Below are positions 8,671-18,400 of a stretch of 64,000 bases of DNA, piece by piece. Position 1 is the stretch's first letter. Each line of letters begins with the position of its first letter. Origin of the DNA: Clostridium sp. Its GTDB lineage: Bacteria > Bacillota > Clostridia > Clostridiales > Clostridiaceae. The position numbers and the translations under genes are program-made. The notes beneath the pieces were generated by a model. The model made no database searches, was not told the DNA's origin, and saw only the letters and a program-made list of their open reading frames with translations. The stretch is from positions 23,888 through 87,887 of the forward strand of contig SVCL01000033.1 in the NCBI GenBank assembly GCA_015058405.1, in the 5' to 3' direction.

Positions 8671-10749
8671 ATGAAAGATAATTTAAGGAAATTTATATTA
8701 TTTTTAGTTCCTTTATTAGCATTACTATGGCTATCATATTATATTCAAAGTGTTAATTCATATGAAAGTTATATGAGTTATATTACTGTAGTAATACTTT
8801 ATTGTTTATTTGTTTTATTGCTTTGTGATACTAAATTTTTTCTTCTTGAAAAAATTCATAAAGTAAGATATTATCTCGCAGTTATATTATTTATATTTTT
8901 AGTTGCATTTAAGTTTCATGGCTCATCTATTGCAAATTGGGATCAGTTATACAAAGATTATGGAGAGGAGAATGTTCAAACAACAGTCTTAGAAGGAACA
9001 CCTAGACCTATAAGATCTGATGAATGGTTAGTTCAGACTCCATTATATTTATCCCAAGTAATGAAAGAAGATAAGCTTACAAGGGTAAATGAAAATATAA
9101 GATCTGATGGTGAAGATATGGTTTTGGCTGCATATTCACCAGTATTGGATGTAACTATATTAGGTAAACCTTTTAATTGGGGATTTATTTTTTTAGATAC
9201 TGAGAGAGGATTTTCTTGGTATTGGTGTTTGAAAGTAATAAGTTTGTTTATGTTTTCTTATGAAATGTCATTAATGTTATCTAAAAGAAATAAAGAGATT
9301 TCTTTACTTGGAGCTATATGTATAACTTTATCACCAGCAATTCAATGGTGGTTTAGTACTTTTGTTGCAGATATAATTATTTTTGCACAAGGAGCAATAG
9401 TGGCAACTTATTATTACTTTAGAAGTAATGGAGATGTAAAGAAAAAGATATTAAACTTAGTTTTGTTTGTTATATGTGGCATAGGTTTTATTCTTTCATT
9501 ATATCCTCCTATACAAGTTTCGTTAGGATATTTATGTGCAATAATTTTTATATATTTAGTAGTAAAAAATAAAGAGAAGATAAAAAAGAAGGATATAATA
9601 TACTTTGCAATTGCATCTTGTATAATTATAGCCACAATTTCATATTTTATATTTACGGCAAAAGAAGCAATATCTTTAATGTTAGGTACTGCTTATCCAG
9701 GTGCAAGAGTAGAGCATGGTGGAAATTTAGATTCTTATATGATAAGTGGTTATGCATTTTCTTGGTTATTACCATATAAAGATGTACCGGTGTCAAATCC
9801 TTCGGAATTATCTTCTTTTATTAGTTTACTTCCTTTAAGTTTTATATTATTTTTCTTTAGAAAAAAAGATGATGAAGATAATAATTTAATAATATTTATA
9901 TATGTATATATACTAATAATGATGTTATTTTCAGTTATAGGTTTTCCAGAAAAATTAGCTAAGTTAACTTTGTTTAGTTATGTATCACCACAAAGATTGA
10001 TGATTATAGTAGGATTAGCTAGTACTTATTTATTAATCATGCTATTATCTAATATAGCTTGTAGGGAAAATAAAATTAATATATTAATTTCAAGTATTGT
10101 TACAATAATAAGTAGTATTATTATGTGTCTTTCATTATATAATACGGATGCATATAAGTATTTGACTGATGATGGCTTTATAGTTTCAATTGTAGTATTT
10201 ACAGTAATGATATATTTATGGGTCAGAGGATATATTAAATACTTAGTACCATATACATTAATCTTTATGGTTATGGCTGGGTTCTTTGTAAATCCAATTG
10301 CTAGAACGCTTTCGCCTATATATGAAAAGGAAGTGTTTAAAAATGCAGTAAGGATAAATAAAGAAAATCCGGGGAAATGGGCATCTATAGAAAACATTTA
10401 TGGAGCAAGTTTATTAGAGGCTAATGGATTAAAAGTCTTCAATGGTGTTCATTATTATCCTGACTTAGAAATGTGGAGAAGTCTAGATACAGAAAATATA
10501 TATGAAAATGTATATAATAGGTATGCTCATGTAGTAGTTGGTATAACTACAGAAAAGACTAATTTTGAGCTTATACAGCCAGATGTTATAAAAGTAAATG
10601 TAAATTTTGAAGAGTTATATAAAATAGGAATAAAGTATTTACTAATTAATGAAAACTTAAATGTGTATAATACAACAGAAAAAAATAGATTTAAAGAGTT
10701 GTATTATAATGTTATTGACGATACTTACATCTATGAAGTAGTAGAATAA
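8671..10749 (+). CDS. large polytopic membrane protein of the polysaccharide locus
   Basis: 692 aa with about 12-14 predicted membrane helices from residue 8 to ~545 and a soluble C-terminal ~140 residues. A hydrophilic loop after the third helix contains GTPRPIRSDEWLVQTPLY; RSDEW with a following long loop is seen in clostridial and streptococcal YfhO/DUF7657-like membrane proteins. GT-C-type glycosyltransferases have this plan, so it may glycosylate or polymerise on the outer face using a lipid-linked sugar. That is inference from topology and context. Last gene before the rmlA promoter. Confidence 0.7.
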   Translation: MKDNLRKFILFLVPLLALLWLSYYIQSVNSYESYMSYITVVILYCLFVLLLCDTKFFLLEKIHKVRYYLAVILFIFLVAFKFHGSSIANWDQLYKDYGEENVQTTVLEGTPRPIRSDEWLVQTPLYLSQVMKEDKLTRVNENIRSDGEDMVLAAYSPVLDVTILGKPFNWGFIFLDTERGFSWYWCLKVISLFMFSYEMSLMLSKRNKEISLLGAICITLSPAIQWWFSTFVADIIIFAQGAIVATYYYFRSNGDVKKKILNLVLFVICGIGFILSLYPPIQVSLGYLCAIIFIYLVVKNKEKIKKKDIIYFAIASCIIIATISYFIFTAKEAISLMLGTAYPGARVEHGGNLDSYMISGYAFSWLLPYKDVPVSNPSELSSFISLLPLSFILFFFRKKDDEDNNLIIFIYVYILIMMLFSVIGFPEKLAKLTLFSYVSPQRLMIIVGLASTYLLIMLLSNIACRENKINILISSIVTIISSIIMCLSLYNTDAYKYLTDDGFIVSIVVFTVMIYLWVRGYIKYLVPYTLIFMVMAGFFVNPIARTLSPIYEKEVFKNAVRINKENPGKWASIENIYGASLLEANGLKVFNGVHYYPDLEMWRSLDTENIYENVYNRYAHVVVGITTEKTNFELIQPDVIKVNVNFEELYKIGIKYLLINENLNVYNTTEKNRFKELYYNVIDDTYIYEVVE

Positions 10750-10808
10750 TATATAAAGTTGCAAATATATTAAAATAAACGGATTAAGGTGTATAAATAC
10801 GTAAATTA

Positions 10809-10817
10809 TGATATAAT
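10809..10817 (+). promoter_or_regulatory. extended -10 promoter for rmlA-rmlD
   Basis: TGATATAAT is a perfect extended -10 element (TGnTATAAT), 37 bases before the rmlA start. No good -35 is visible at the right distance, as is common for extended -10 promoters. It would let rmlA-rmlD be transcribed apart from the upstream genes. Confidence 0.55.
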
Positions 10818-10853
10818 TTCATATGATAAATAAGGAAAAAGAAGGTGACATAT

Positions 10854-11738
10854 TTGAAAGGTATTATATTAGCTGGAGGTTCAGGTACAAGATTATATCC
10901 TGTAACTAAGGCAATGTCAAAGCAAATGGTTCCAATTTATGATAAGCCAATGATATATTATCCAATGTCAGTATTAATGTTAGCTGGTATTAGAGATATA
11001 TTAATAATATCTACACCTAGAGATATTGTTAATTTTAAAGAGTTATTTAAAGATGGAAGCGAATTAGGATTAAATATAGAATATGCAATTCAAGAAAAAC
11101 CAAATGGATTAGCAGAAGCATTTATAATAGGTGAAGAATTTATAGGAAATGATTCAGTTGCAATGATACTTGGAGATAATATATTCTATGGTCAAAGTTT
11201 CTCAACAAATCTAAAGCAAGCCTCAAAGCTTGAAAAAGGAGCTTATGTATTTGGATATTATGTTCAAAATCCAAAAGCATTTGGAGTTGTTGAATTTGAT
11301 GAAAATGGAAAGGTTGTTTCATTAGAAGAAAAACCAGAAAAACCAAAATCAAAATATGCAGTACCAGGATTATATTTCTATGATAATTCAGTAGTTGAAA
11401 AAGCAAAAACATTAAAACCATCTCCTAGAGGTGAATTAGAAATAACTGACTTAAATAAAGTTTATATGGAAGAAGGTACTTTAGGAGTACAACTTCTAGG
11501 TAGAGGTATGGCATGGCTTGATACAGGTACACATGCATCAATGCTTCAAGCTTCAAACTTCGTAGAAGCAGTTCAAAATACTCAAGGAACTTATATAGCT
11601 TGTTTAGAAGAAATTGCTTACAGACAAGGTTGGATAAGTGCAGAACAAGTTATTGAATTAGCACAACCACTATTAAAAACTGGTTATGGAAAATATCTTG
11701 TAGATATAGTAGAAGAACTAGAAGCAAAAAATAAATAG
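10854..11738 (+). CDS. rmlA: glucose-1-phosphate thymidylyltransferase
   Basis: 294 aa RmlA (RfbA) joins dTTP and glucose-1-phosphate into dTDP-glucose, the first step of dTDP-L-rhamnose synthesis. Sequence shows [20 protein letters not shown], the nucleotidyltransferase signature with [23 protein letters not shown] and the [10 protein letters not shown] metal/substrate loop. Start: a TTG at 10854, five bases after GAAGGTGA, gives the family-typical MKGIILAGG; a GTG three codons upstream overlaps the ribosome site and is less likely. rmlD follows 19 bases downstream. Confidence 0.95.
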   Translation: MKGIILAGGSGTRLYPVTKAMSKQMVPIYDKPMIYYPMSVLMLAGIRDILIISTPRDIVNFKELFKDGSELGLNIEYAIQEKPNGLAEAFIIGEEFIGNDSVAMILGDNIFYGQSFSTNLKQASKLEKGAYVFGYYVQNPKAFGVVEFDENGKVVSLEEKPEKPKSKYAVPGLYFYDNSVVEKAKTLKPSPRGELEITDLNKVYMEEGTLGVQLLGRGMAWLDTGTHASMLQASNFVEAVQNTQGTYIACLEEIAYRQGWISAEQVIELAQPLLKTGYGKYLVDIVEELEAKNK

Positions 11739-11757
11739 ATGGTAAGGTGAATGTTAT

Positions 11758-12651
11758 ATGAAAATATTAGTTACAGGTGGAAATGGCCAATTAGGTAATG
11801 AACTAAAGTCTATATTGACAACCGGTGAAGCAGAAATAGGAAAATGTCCTATAAATCATGAAGAATGTGAAGCTATTTATGTTGATGTAGATCAATTAGA
11901 TATAACAGATTTAGCTAAAGTAAAAGAAATGGCACATAAGGAAAAGCCAGATGTTATAATTAACTGTGCAGCATTTACAAATGTTGATGGATGTGAAAGT
12001 AGTAAAGATGCAGCTTTTAAAGTAAATGCATTAGGACCAAGAAATTTAGCTATGGCAGCAGAAGAAATTGGTGCAAAATTAGTTCAAGTATCTACTGATT
12101 ATGTATTTGAAGGTGTTGGAACTACTCCATTAAGTGAAGATGCAGTACCAGGTCCAGTTAGTGCTTATGGAAGAACTAAGCTTTTAGGAGAAGAATATGT
12201 AAGAGAATTTAGCTCTAAGTACTATATAGTAAGAACAGCTTGGTTATATGGATATGTTGGAAAGAACTTTGTATATACAATGATGAGACTTGCAGCAAAC
12301 AATGATCAAATTGAAGTTGTAAATGATCAAAAAGGAAATCCAACTAATGCTAATGATTTAGCATATCATATTCTTAAACTTATAAGTACTGAAGAGTATG
12401 GTGTATATCACTGTACTGGAGAAGGTGAATGCAGCTGGTATGATTTCGCTAGTAGAATAATAGCTTTATCTGGTGAAAATTGTACTGTTAAACCTTGTAC
12501 TTCAGCTGAATATAAAGCAAAATTCCCAGCATCAGCAGACAGACCAGAATATTCATCTTTAGATAATATGATGTTAAGATGTACTGTTGGTAATGAAATG
12601 AGAAATTGGGAAGATGCAATAGATACATTTATGAAAAAAGTAAATAAATAA
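11758..12651 (+). CDS. rmlD: dTDP-4-dehydrorhamnose reductase
   Basis: 297 aa RmlD (RfbD), last step of dTDP-L-rhamnose synthesis. Extended SDR fold: N-terminal ILVTGGNGQLGNEL nucleotide-binding loop, INCAAFTNVDGCE, VSTDYVFEG, and the catalytic YxxxK in SAYGRTKLLGEEYVREF. C-terminal residues (RPEYSSLDN) match the family. Slightly longer than E. coli RmlD near the N-terminus, with a Cys-containing insert (KCPINHEECEAIY) known from clostridial members. Forms a two-gene unit with rmlA; a long hairpin follows. Confidence 0.94.
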   Translation: MKILVTGGNGQLGNELKSILTTGEAEIGKCPINHEECEAIYVDVDQLDITDLAKVKEMAHKEKPDVIINCAAFTNVDGCESSKDAAFKVNALGPRNLAMAAEEIGAKLVQVSTDYVFEGVGTTPLSEDAVPGPVSAYGRTKLLGEEYVREFSSKYYIVRTAWLYGYVGKNFVYTMMRLAANNDQIEVVNDQKGNPTNANDLAYHILKLISTEEYGVYHCTGEGECSWYDFASRIIALSGENCTVKPCTSAEYKAKFPASADRPEYSSLDNMMLRCTVGNEMRNWEDAIDTFMKKVNK

Positions 12652-12685
12652 TTATTTAAATATCTATATTTAAGTAACTTTTGAT

Positions 12686-12743
12686 AGTTGCAAATAAAAA
12701 ATGCGGATTCAGAAATATGAATTCGCATTTTTTATTTGCAACT
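12686..12743 (+). terminator. long near-perfect hairpin after rmlD (terminator)
   Basis: Left arm AGTTGCAAATAAAAAATGCG (12686-12705) is exactly complementary to 12724-12743, and the inner GATTCA/TGAATT continues the pairing with one mismatch. The arms contain A and T runs, so it can end transcription from either side. It is longer than an ordinary terminator. Confidence 0.7.
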
Positions 12744-12801
12744 AAATTGGATATTCAGTATTAGGAGATTTTCATAAATAAATAATGAGACGAATATTAT
12801 A

Positions 12802-12831
12802 AAAGTAGTGGAAATACTACTTTATTATTTT
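12802..12831 (+). terminator. short hairpin before the next glycosyltransferase
   Basis: AAAGTAGT (12802-12809), loop GGAAAT, ACTACTTT (12816-12823), then ATTATTTT. It lies 31 bases before the next start codon, so it is either a second rmlD terminator or a conditional terminator in the leader of the next operon. Confidence 0.5.
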
Positions 12832-12861
12832 AAGGCTTAAGAAAATATTTATGTAGGTGAT

Positions 12862-13557
12862 ATGATGAAGGTTTTAGTGATTATTCCTGCTTATAATGAA
12901 GAAAAAAATATTATCAATGTAGTAAATAATGTTAAGAGAAGTTATCCAGATATAGATTACTTAATTATTAATGATTGTTCTAAAGATAATACAAAAAAGG
13001 TAATAGAAAAGAATAATTTTAATTACTTATCACTACCTGTAAATATGGGGATTGGTGGAGGAATTCAAACTGGATATAAGTATGCTGTTGAAAAAAATTA
13101 TGATATAGCAATTCAAATAGATGGAGACGGACAGCATGATCCAAAGTTTATTGGAACGTTAATCCAACCTATTATTGAAGGGAAAGCTGATATGACTATT
13201 GGGTCTCGCTTCATAGAAAAAAAGGGATTTCAAACATCATTTATGAGAAGAATAGGTATTAATTTTTTAAGAAGGTTAATAAAAATTTGTTGTGGTGTTA
13301 CTATAACAGATGTTACAAGTGGGTTTAGAGCAACTAATAAGGCTTTAATAAAAGAATTTGCGCAAAATTATGCTCAAGATTATCCAGAGCCAGAAGCTAT
13401 AATACATAGCGTGGTAAATGGATATAAAGTAGAGGAAGTGCCAGTCATTATGCATGAAAGACAAGATGGAAAATCTTCTATTAATATTACTAAATCTATA
13501 TATTATATGATAAAAGTTTCATTAGCTATTATTTTATGTAGGATAAGGAATGAATGA
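12862..13557 (+). CDS. GT2 glycosyltransferase, dolichyl-phosphate-mannose-synthase-like
   Basis: 231 aa, one compact GT2 domain of the DPM1/polyprenyl-phosphate sugar transferase type: VLVIIPAYNEEKNI, LIINDCSKDNT, the metal-binding IQIDGDGQHDP and IGSRF. These enzymes load a sugar from a nucleotide onto polyprenyl phosphate. It heads a four-gene set with a DUF2304 protein, an SMR-like membrane protein and another GT2, which suggests synthesis and flipping of a polyprenyl-linked sugar for glycan side-chain decoration. An ATG one codon later (12865) is an equal start candidate; TAGGTGAT precedes both. Confidence 0.85.
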   Translation: MMKVLVIIPAYNEEKNIINVVNNVKRSYPDIDYLIINDCSKDNTKKVIEKNNFNYLSLPVNMGIGGGIQTGYKYAVEKNYDIAIQIDGDGQHDPKFIGTLIQPIIEGKADMTIGSRFIEKKGFQTSFMRRIGINFLRRLIKICCGVTITDVTSGFRATNKALIKEFAQNYAQDYPEPEAIIHSVVNGYKVEEVPVIMHERQDGKSSINITKSIYYMIKVSLAIILCRIRNE

Positions 13558-13629
13558 TAAAAAGTATATAAATTGAATGAAAAGTTAATAATATTTTGTT
13601 TTTTTTGAATAATAATATGGAGGGATATA

Positions 13630-14001
13630 ATGGATTCTAAAATACAAATATTTTTTAGTATAGCTATTATTATGTACCTTATATTGATAATACATTTATT
13701 AAGAAAGAGAAAGTTAGATTTGAAGTATACATTATTATGGTTAATTGCATCGGTAGTATTATTAATAGTTATTATGTGTCCTAATTTAATTTATTTTATA
13801 TCGGATATTTTAGGAATACAGACTCCAATAAATAGTGCAATAATTTTAGGATGTATGTTTATAGTACTAATATTAATAACATTAACATCTATTGTATCAT
13901 TGTTAAATAGAAATATAAGAGTTTTAATTCAAGAAATTGCTTTATTACAATTTAAGGTTAAGGAGCTGTCTAAAAAAGAAAATGATGAAAATAAGGAATA
14001 G
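13630..14001 (+). CDS. DUF2304 family membrane protein
   Basis: 123 aa with three membrane helices (about 4-22, 34-52, 66-92) followed by a basic, probably coiled tail. The pattern FSIAIIMYLILIIHLLRKRKLDLKYTLLWL matches DUF2304, small proteins routinely encoded beside DPM1-like GT2 genes. Function is not established; a partner or membrane anchor for the neighbouring transferase is a reasonable inference. RBS ATGGAGG precedes the ATG. Confidence 0.75.
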   Translation: MDSKIQIFFSIAIIMYLILIIHLLRKRKLDLKYTLLWLIASVVLLIVIMCPNLIYFISDILGIQTPINSAIILGCMFIVLILITLTSIVSLLNRNIRVLIQEIALLQFKVKELSKKENDENKE

Positions 14002-14032
14002 TGAAAAATCAAATGAGGAGGGATTAGCTAAA

Positions 14033-14386
14033 ATGGACATTATGTTTATTGGAGTTTATATAGTACTTACTATATCAGGAGTAGTGCTTTTTAAATTAGG
14101 CACACAAAAAGGTTTTTTAGTTTCTGTATCTACAGGTGTATTCAATTTAAAGGTAAGCTTATTATCGATTTTAGGGTTGGTATGTTATTTGTGTAGTTTT
14201 CTTATGTATATATTTTTAATATCAAAATTTGATATGAGTTATATAGTGCCTGTTACAACAGGAGTTGTCCAAGTAGCTATTTTTGTTTTTGCTATTTTAA
14301 TATTTAAGGAGTCTGTATCTATTTCAAAGGTAGTTGCTACTGCTTTGATTTTAATTGGTGTAATTATTATGAATATAAAAGGGTAG
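14033..14386 (+). CDS. SMR/EamA-like four-helix membrane protein
   Basis: About 117 aa from the ATG at 14033 (GAGGAGGG lies 11 bases upstream; an in-frame ATG at 13937 overlaps the previous gene and is unlikely). Four helices: ~3-20, ~32-58, ~63-83, ~92-115. YIVPVTTGVVQVAIFVFAILIFKESVS is typical of the small multidrug resistance/EamA fold, as in ArnE/ArnF, which move undecaprenyl-linked aminoarabinose. Beside a DPM1-like enzyme it may flip a polyprenyl-phosphate sugar; this is inference. Confidence 0.7.
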   Translation: MDIMFIGVYIVLTISGVVLFKLGTQKGFLVSVSTGVFNLKVSLLSILGLVCYLCSFLMYIFLISKFDMSYIVPVTTGVVQVAIFVFAILIFKESVSISKVVATALILIGVIIMNIKG

Positions 14387-14394
14387 TGAATATA

Positions 14395-15198
14395 ATGGAA
14401 AATTTTAATAATCATACTTTTGCTATTTGTGCATATAAGGAATCGAGTTATTTAGAAGAATGTATAAAGTCAGTAATTAATCAAGAAGTAAAATCCAAAG
14501 TTATAATATGTACAGCTACTCCAAATAACTTTATTAAGTATATGGCTAAAAAATATAAATTAGATTTATTTATAAGAGGGGGAGAGCCTGATATACAAGA
14601 TGATTGGAATTTTGCTTATAAAAGTGCTAGTACAAAATATGTAACAATAACGCATCAAGATGATATATATTCAAGAGAATATAGTAAATATGTAAAAAGG
14701 TATTCTAATACAAATAAAAAACAATTACTTTTCTTTTCAGATTATAGAGAATTAAAGGATGGAAGAGTAATTCCTTTAACAATAAATCTTAAAATAAAAA
14801 ATATTATGTTATTTCCATTAAGGTTTAAAAGTTTGAAATCAAAGAAAACTATAAGAAAAATAATATTATCTTTAGGATCTCCTATATGTTGTCCTGCTGT
14901 AACCTATAATAAAGAATTAATTAGTGAAAAACCTTTTACTTCTACGATGAAGTGTTCATTAGATTGGGATACATGGTATAAATTTTCTAAAAAGGATGGG
15001 CAGTTTGTTTATATAAATAAGGATTTAGTATATCATAGAATACATGAGGAATCAGAAACGACTAATGCTATTGAAAGTAATGTACGACAATCAGAAGATT
15101 ATGAGATGTTTAAGAAATTCTGGCCAAAACCTATTGCTAAGATATTGGTGAAAGCATATTGTAAAAGTTTAAATACTAATAATATTTCTAATAAATAA
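14395..15198 (+). CDS. GT2 family glycosyltransferase
   Basis: About 267 aa. Shows HTFAICAYKESSYLEECIKSVINQ (GT2 start), then VTITHQDDIYSREY, an acidic DD motif in the metal-binding position. An in-frame GTG at 14386 overlaps the previous stop; the ATG at 14395 is preferred although neither has a strong ribosome site, so translation is probably coupled to the upstream gene. Final gene of the four-gene module; acceptor unknown. A strong terminator follows. Confidence 0.78.
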   Translation: MENFNNHTFAICAYKESSYLEECIKSVINQEVKSKVIICTATPNNFIKYMAKKYKLDLFIRGGEPDIQDDWNFAYKSASTKYVTITHQDDIYSREYSKYVKRYSNTNKKQLLFFSDYRELKDGRVIPLTINLKIKNIMLFPLRFKSLKSKKTIRKIILSLGSPICCPAVTYNKELISEKPFTSTMKCSLDWDTWYKFSKKDGQFVYINKDLVYHRIHEESETTNAIESNVRQSEDYEMFKKFWPKPIAKILVKAYCKSLNTNNISNK

Positions 15199-15214
15199 AT
15201 AAATATTATTTATT

Positions 15215-15260
15215 AAAAATCCCTATAAAGATTTAATAGATATCTTTATAGGGATTTTTA
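15215..15260 (+). terminator. Rho-independent terminator ending the glycosyltransferase module
   Basis: AAAAATCCCTATAAAGAT (15215-15232) pairs exactly with 15242-15259, flanked by A and T runs. Closes the polysaccharide region. Confidence 0.88.
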
Positions 15261-15369
15261 TATGAATAATTTTAATATATTAGTCTTGTTTTAATTTCGT
15301 TATATTTCTCCTTTTCAACAATGTATAAAAATAAGGATTAAAATTAATATATAAGTAAAATAGCAATAA

Positions 15370-15399
15370 TTTTCATTTTTGTATCATATATGGTAGAAT
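15370..15399 (+). promoter_or_regulatory. extended -10 promoter of first autolysin gene
   Basis: TGGTAGAAT at 15391-15399 (TGn plus -10 TAGAAT) with TTTTCA about 18 bases upstream. The second autolysin gene has the same TGnTAGAAT element, so the paralogs may be co-regulated. Confidence 0.5.
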
Positions 15400-15426
15400 T
15401 AGAGTACAAAAGGAGGGAGAGATACT

Positions 15427-18400
15427 ATGAAAAATAGAAAGAAAAGTCTAGTTTGGATGATTATAGTAACATTTGTTATGAGTTTTTTTCAATTTAATGA
15501 AGTAAAAGCAAATGATGATATTAATATAATTTCTACCACTAATATAACAGAAGATAAAGCGGCTGCTTGGGCAAGGTCAAAGGGAGCCACAGAAACATTT
15601 GTGAGTTTAGCTCATTTATATTGGGAAAGTGCAGGTAGCCATGGAGGGGTAAATCCAGGAGTGGCATATGTACAAGCAGCTAAGGAAACAGGATATGGTA
15701 AGTTTGGGGGAGTAATTAATGAATCATATCATAATCCATGTGGGTTAAAGTCATCTAAAGGTGGAGATGATATAGATCCAAATGCGCATATGAAGTTTAA
15801 TAATTGGTCTGATGGTGTACAAGCTCACTTGGATCATTTAGCTTTATATGCAGGTGCAAGTGGTTATCCTAGAAAAGATACTTATGATCCAAGACACTTT
15901 GCATCAATAAAAGGTAGTGCACCTACAGCTTTAACTCTTGGTGGTAAGTGGGCGCCAAGTTCTTCATATGGAAATGAATTAATAAGCATGTATAGAGAGT
16001 TAGAGCGTTATAATGTTAGTGGAGACATGATTAGCAATATTGATGAGCCATCAATAAATGCAAATGTATATGACGAAACATTAAATGTAAAAGGATGGGC
16101 TTTAAGTCCATCAGGTATATCAAAAGTTAATGTATATATTGATAATGAGTTTAAAGGAAATGCAAATATCGGAGAATCTAGATCGGATGTACAAAAGGTA
16201 TATCCAACATATTCAGAGGCTGCTAATAGTGGTTTTAGTATGAAAGTAGACATAAGTGATTTATCTTCAGGTACACGAACTCTTAAGATTGAGTTTATAG
16301 GTAAGGATGGTAAAACTGGAGTTAATACAGTGAAGTTTAGTATTAAAAGATTAGATTCAATTCAGAATGTTGATACACCAAGTAATGGAGCAACAATAAC
16401 AGGAAATATTTTAGAGGTATCAGGATGGTCTTTAGCAGGAAGAGATTTAAAGAATATTAATTTTTATATTGATGGTAAGTTAAAAGGATCAGCTAATGTA
16501 GATTTACCAAGAGAAGATGTTGGCAAGATATATTCTAATTATCCAAACTCAAGTAAGTGTGGTTTTAAGAAAATACTAGATATTTCTGATATATCAAATG
16601 GAGATAAGGTTCTTAAGGTGGAACAAGTAAAGAATAATGGTGCAACTTTTTTTACTGAAGTGAAAATAAAGGTTGATAAACTTAAGGCAATTACAGCATT
16701 AGATATTCCAACAAGTAATCAATTAATAAATGGACAATCAATGGAAGTAAAAGGTTGGGCATTGAATGGTAGTGGAGTAAAAACTATAAAGATATATATA
16801 GATGGTGAGCTAGTAAAAACAACTACTACAGGACAAGAGAGATTAGATGTTAATAATTTATATCCAAGTTATAAAGACAAAAAAAGTGGATTTAGAGAAG
16901 TTGTAGATATCTCATCTGTAAGTGGTGGAGTAAAATCTCTAGGAATTGAACAAATAGGAGAAGATGGAACATCAGATATATATCAATGTCCTATAAATAT
17001 AAATAAATTAAAATCAATAAGTAGTATAGAATCACCTAAAACTGGTGCTGTAATAAATGGAAGAACATTAAAGGTATCAGGGTGGGCAATAAGTGATAGT
17101 GGAGTAAAAGAAGTAAAAGCATATATTAATGGAAAAGAAGTTGGATCAGGTAAAGTAGGAACAGAAAGAAAAGATGTAAAGAATGCATATTCAAAGTATG
17201 CAAATGCTATAAATAGTGGCTTTAGTATTGACTTAGATATCAGTAAATGTAAAGCTGGAAAACAAGTAATTGAAATAGAAGAGATTAGCAATGATAAAAG
17301 TGTTCATAAAAATTCAGTTAGTGTAGAAATAGTAAAACCAAATCCAATAACAGCTATAGATGCTCCAGCTAATGGATTAAGTGTTAAAGGAAATTCATTA
17401 GTTGTAAAAGGATGGGCTTTAAATTATAGCGGGGTTAAAGATATAAAAATATATATAGATTCTACATTATTTAAAACTACTACTACTGGAATAGAGAGAT
17501 TAGATGTTTATAAAAATTATAGTAATTTTAATGATAAGAAGAGTGGATTTGAAGCTACTTTAGATATAGGCAAATTAAGTTGTGGAAGTAAGAAATTAAA
17601 GGTAGAGCAAATAGGTGAAGATGGTTCAACAAGTGTTAGTGAATGTTCTATTTTTATCGATAAGTTAGAAGCTAGAAGTGTTATAGATACTCCTGCATCT
17701 GGAACTAATATAAATGGTAAAGAAGTAACTATATCAGGATGGGCAATAAGTAATAGTGGAGTAAAAGAAGTACAAGTATTTGTTGATGGAAAAGAAAAGG
17801 GTAAGACAGAAGTAAATCTATCTAGAGAAGATTTAAAAGCATATTATCCTAATTATCCAAATGTAACTAAGGGTGGATTTTCTATAAAGATAAATATTAA
17901 TGATATAGCTCCAGGAACTAAAGATATTAAATTAAAAGAAATTAGTAATGATGGAAGTGAGCACTATAATAGTGTTAAGGTGAATATTGTTAAAAAGAAA
18001 CCTTTATTTGCAGTTGATGCTCCAAGTACTGGGTATCTTGAACAAGGAGATATTTTAAATGTTTCTGGTTGGGCTTTAAATCCTTCAGGAGTTAATATGA
18101 TAAAAGTTTATATTGATGGAAACAATGTAAAGAATACAAAGGTTACTGTAAGTAGGCAGGATGTTGTAGGTGCATATCCAGGATATCAAACTGGAAATGT
18201 TTGTGGATATAAGACATCTGTAAGCTTAGAAGGATTATTATCTGGAAGACATATAATAATGGTAGAGGCAATAGGTGTAGACGGAACTATAAGTTCAGAA
18301 GCTAGAGAAATATTTTATAAAGATAATCCTTCTAAATTAATAGTATTAGATCCAGGACATAATTATGGTGGTGATGATGGTTCTTATGCAACTATTAATG

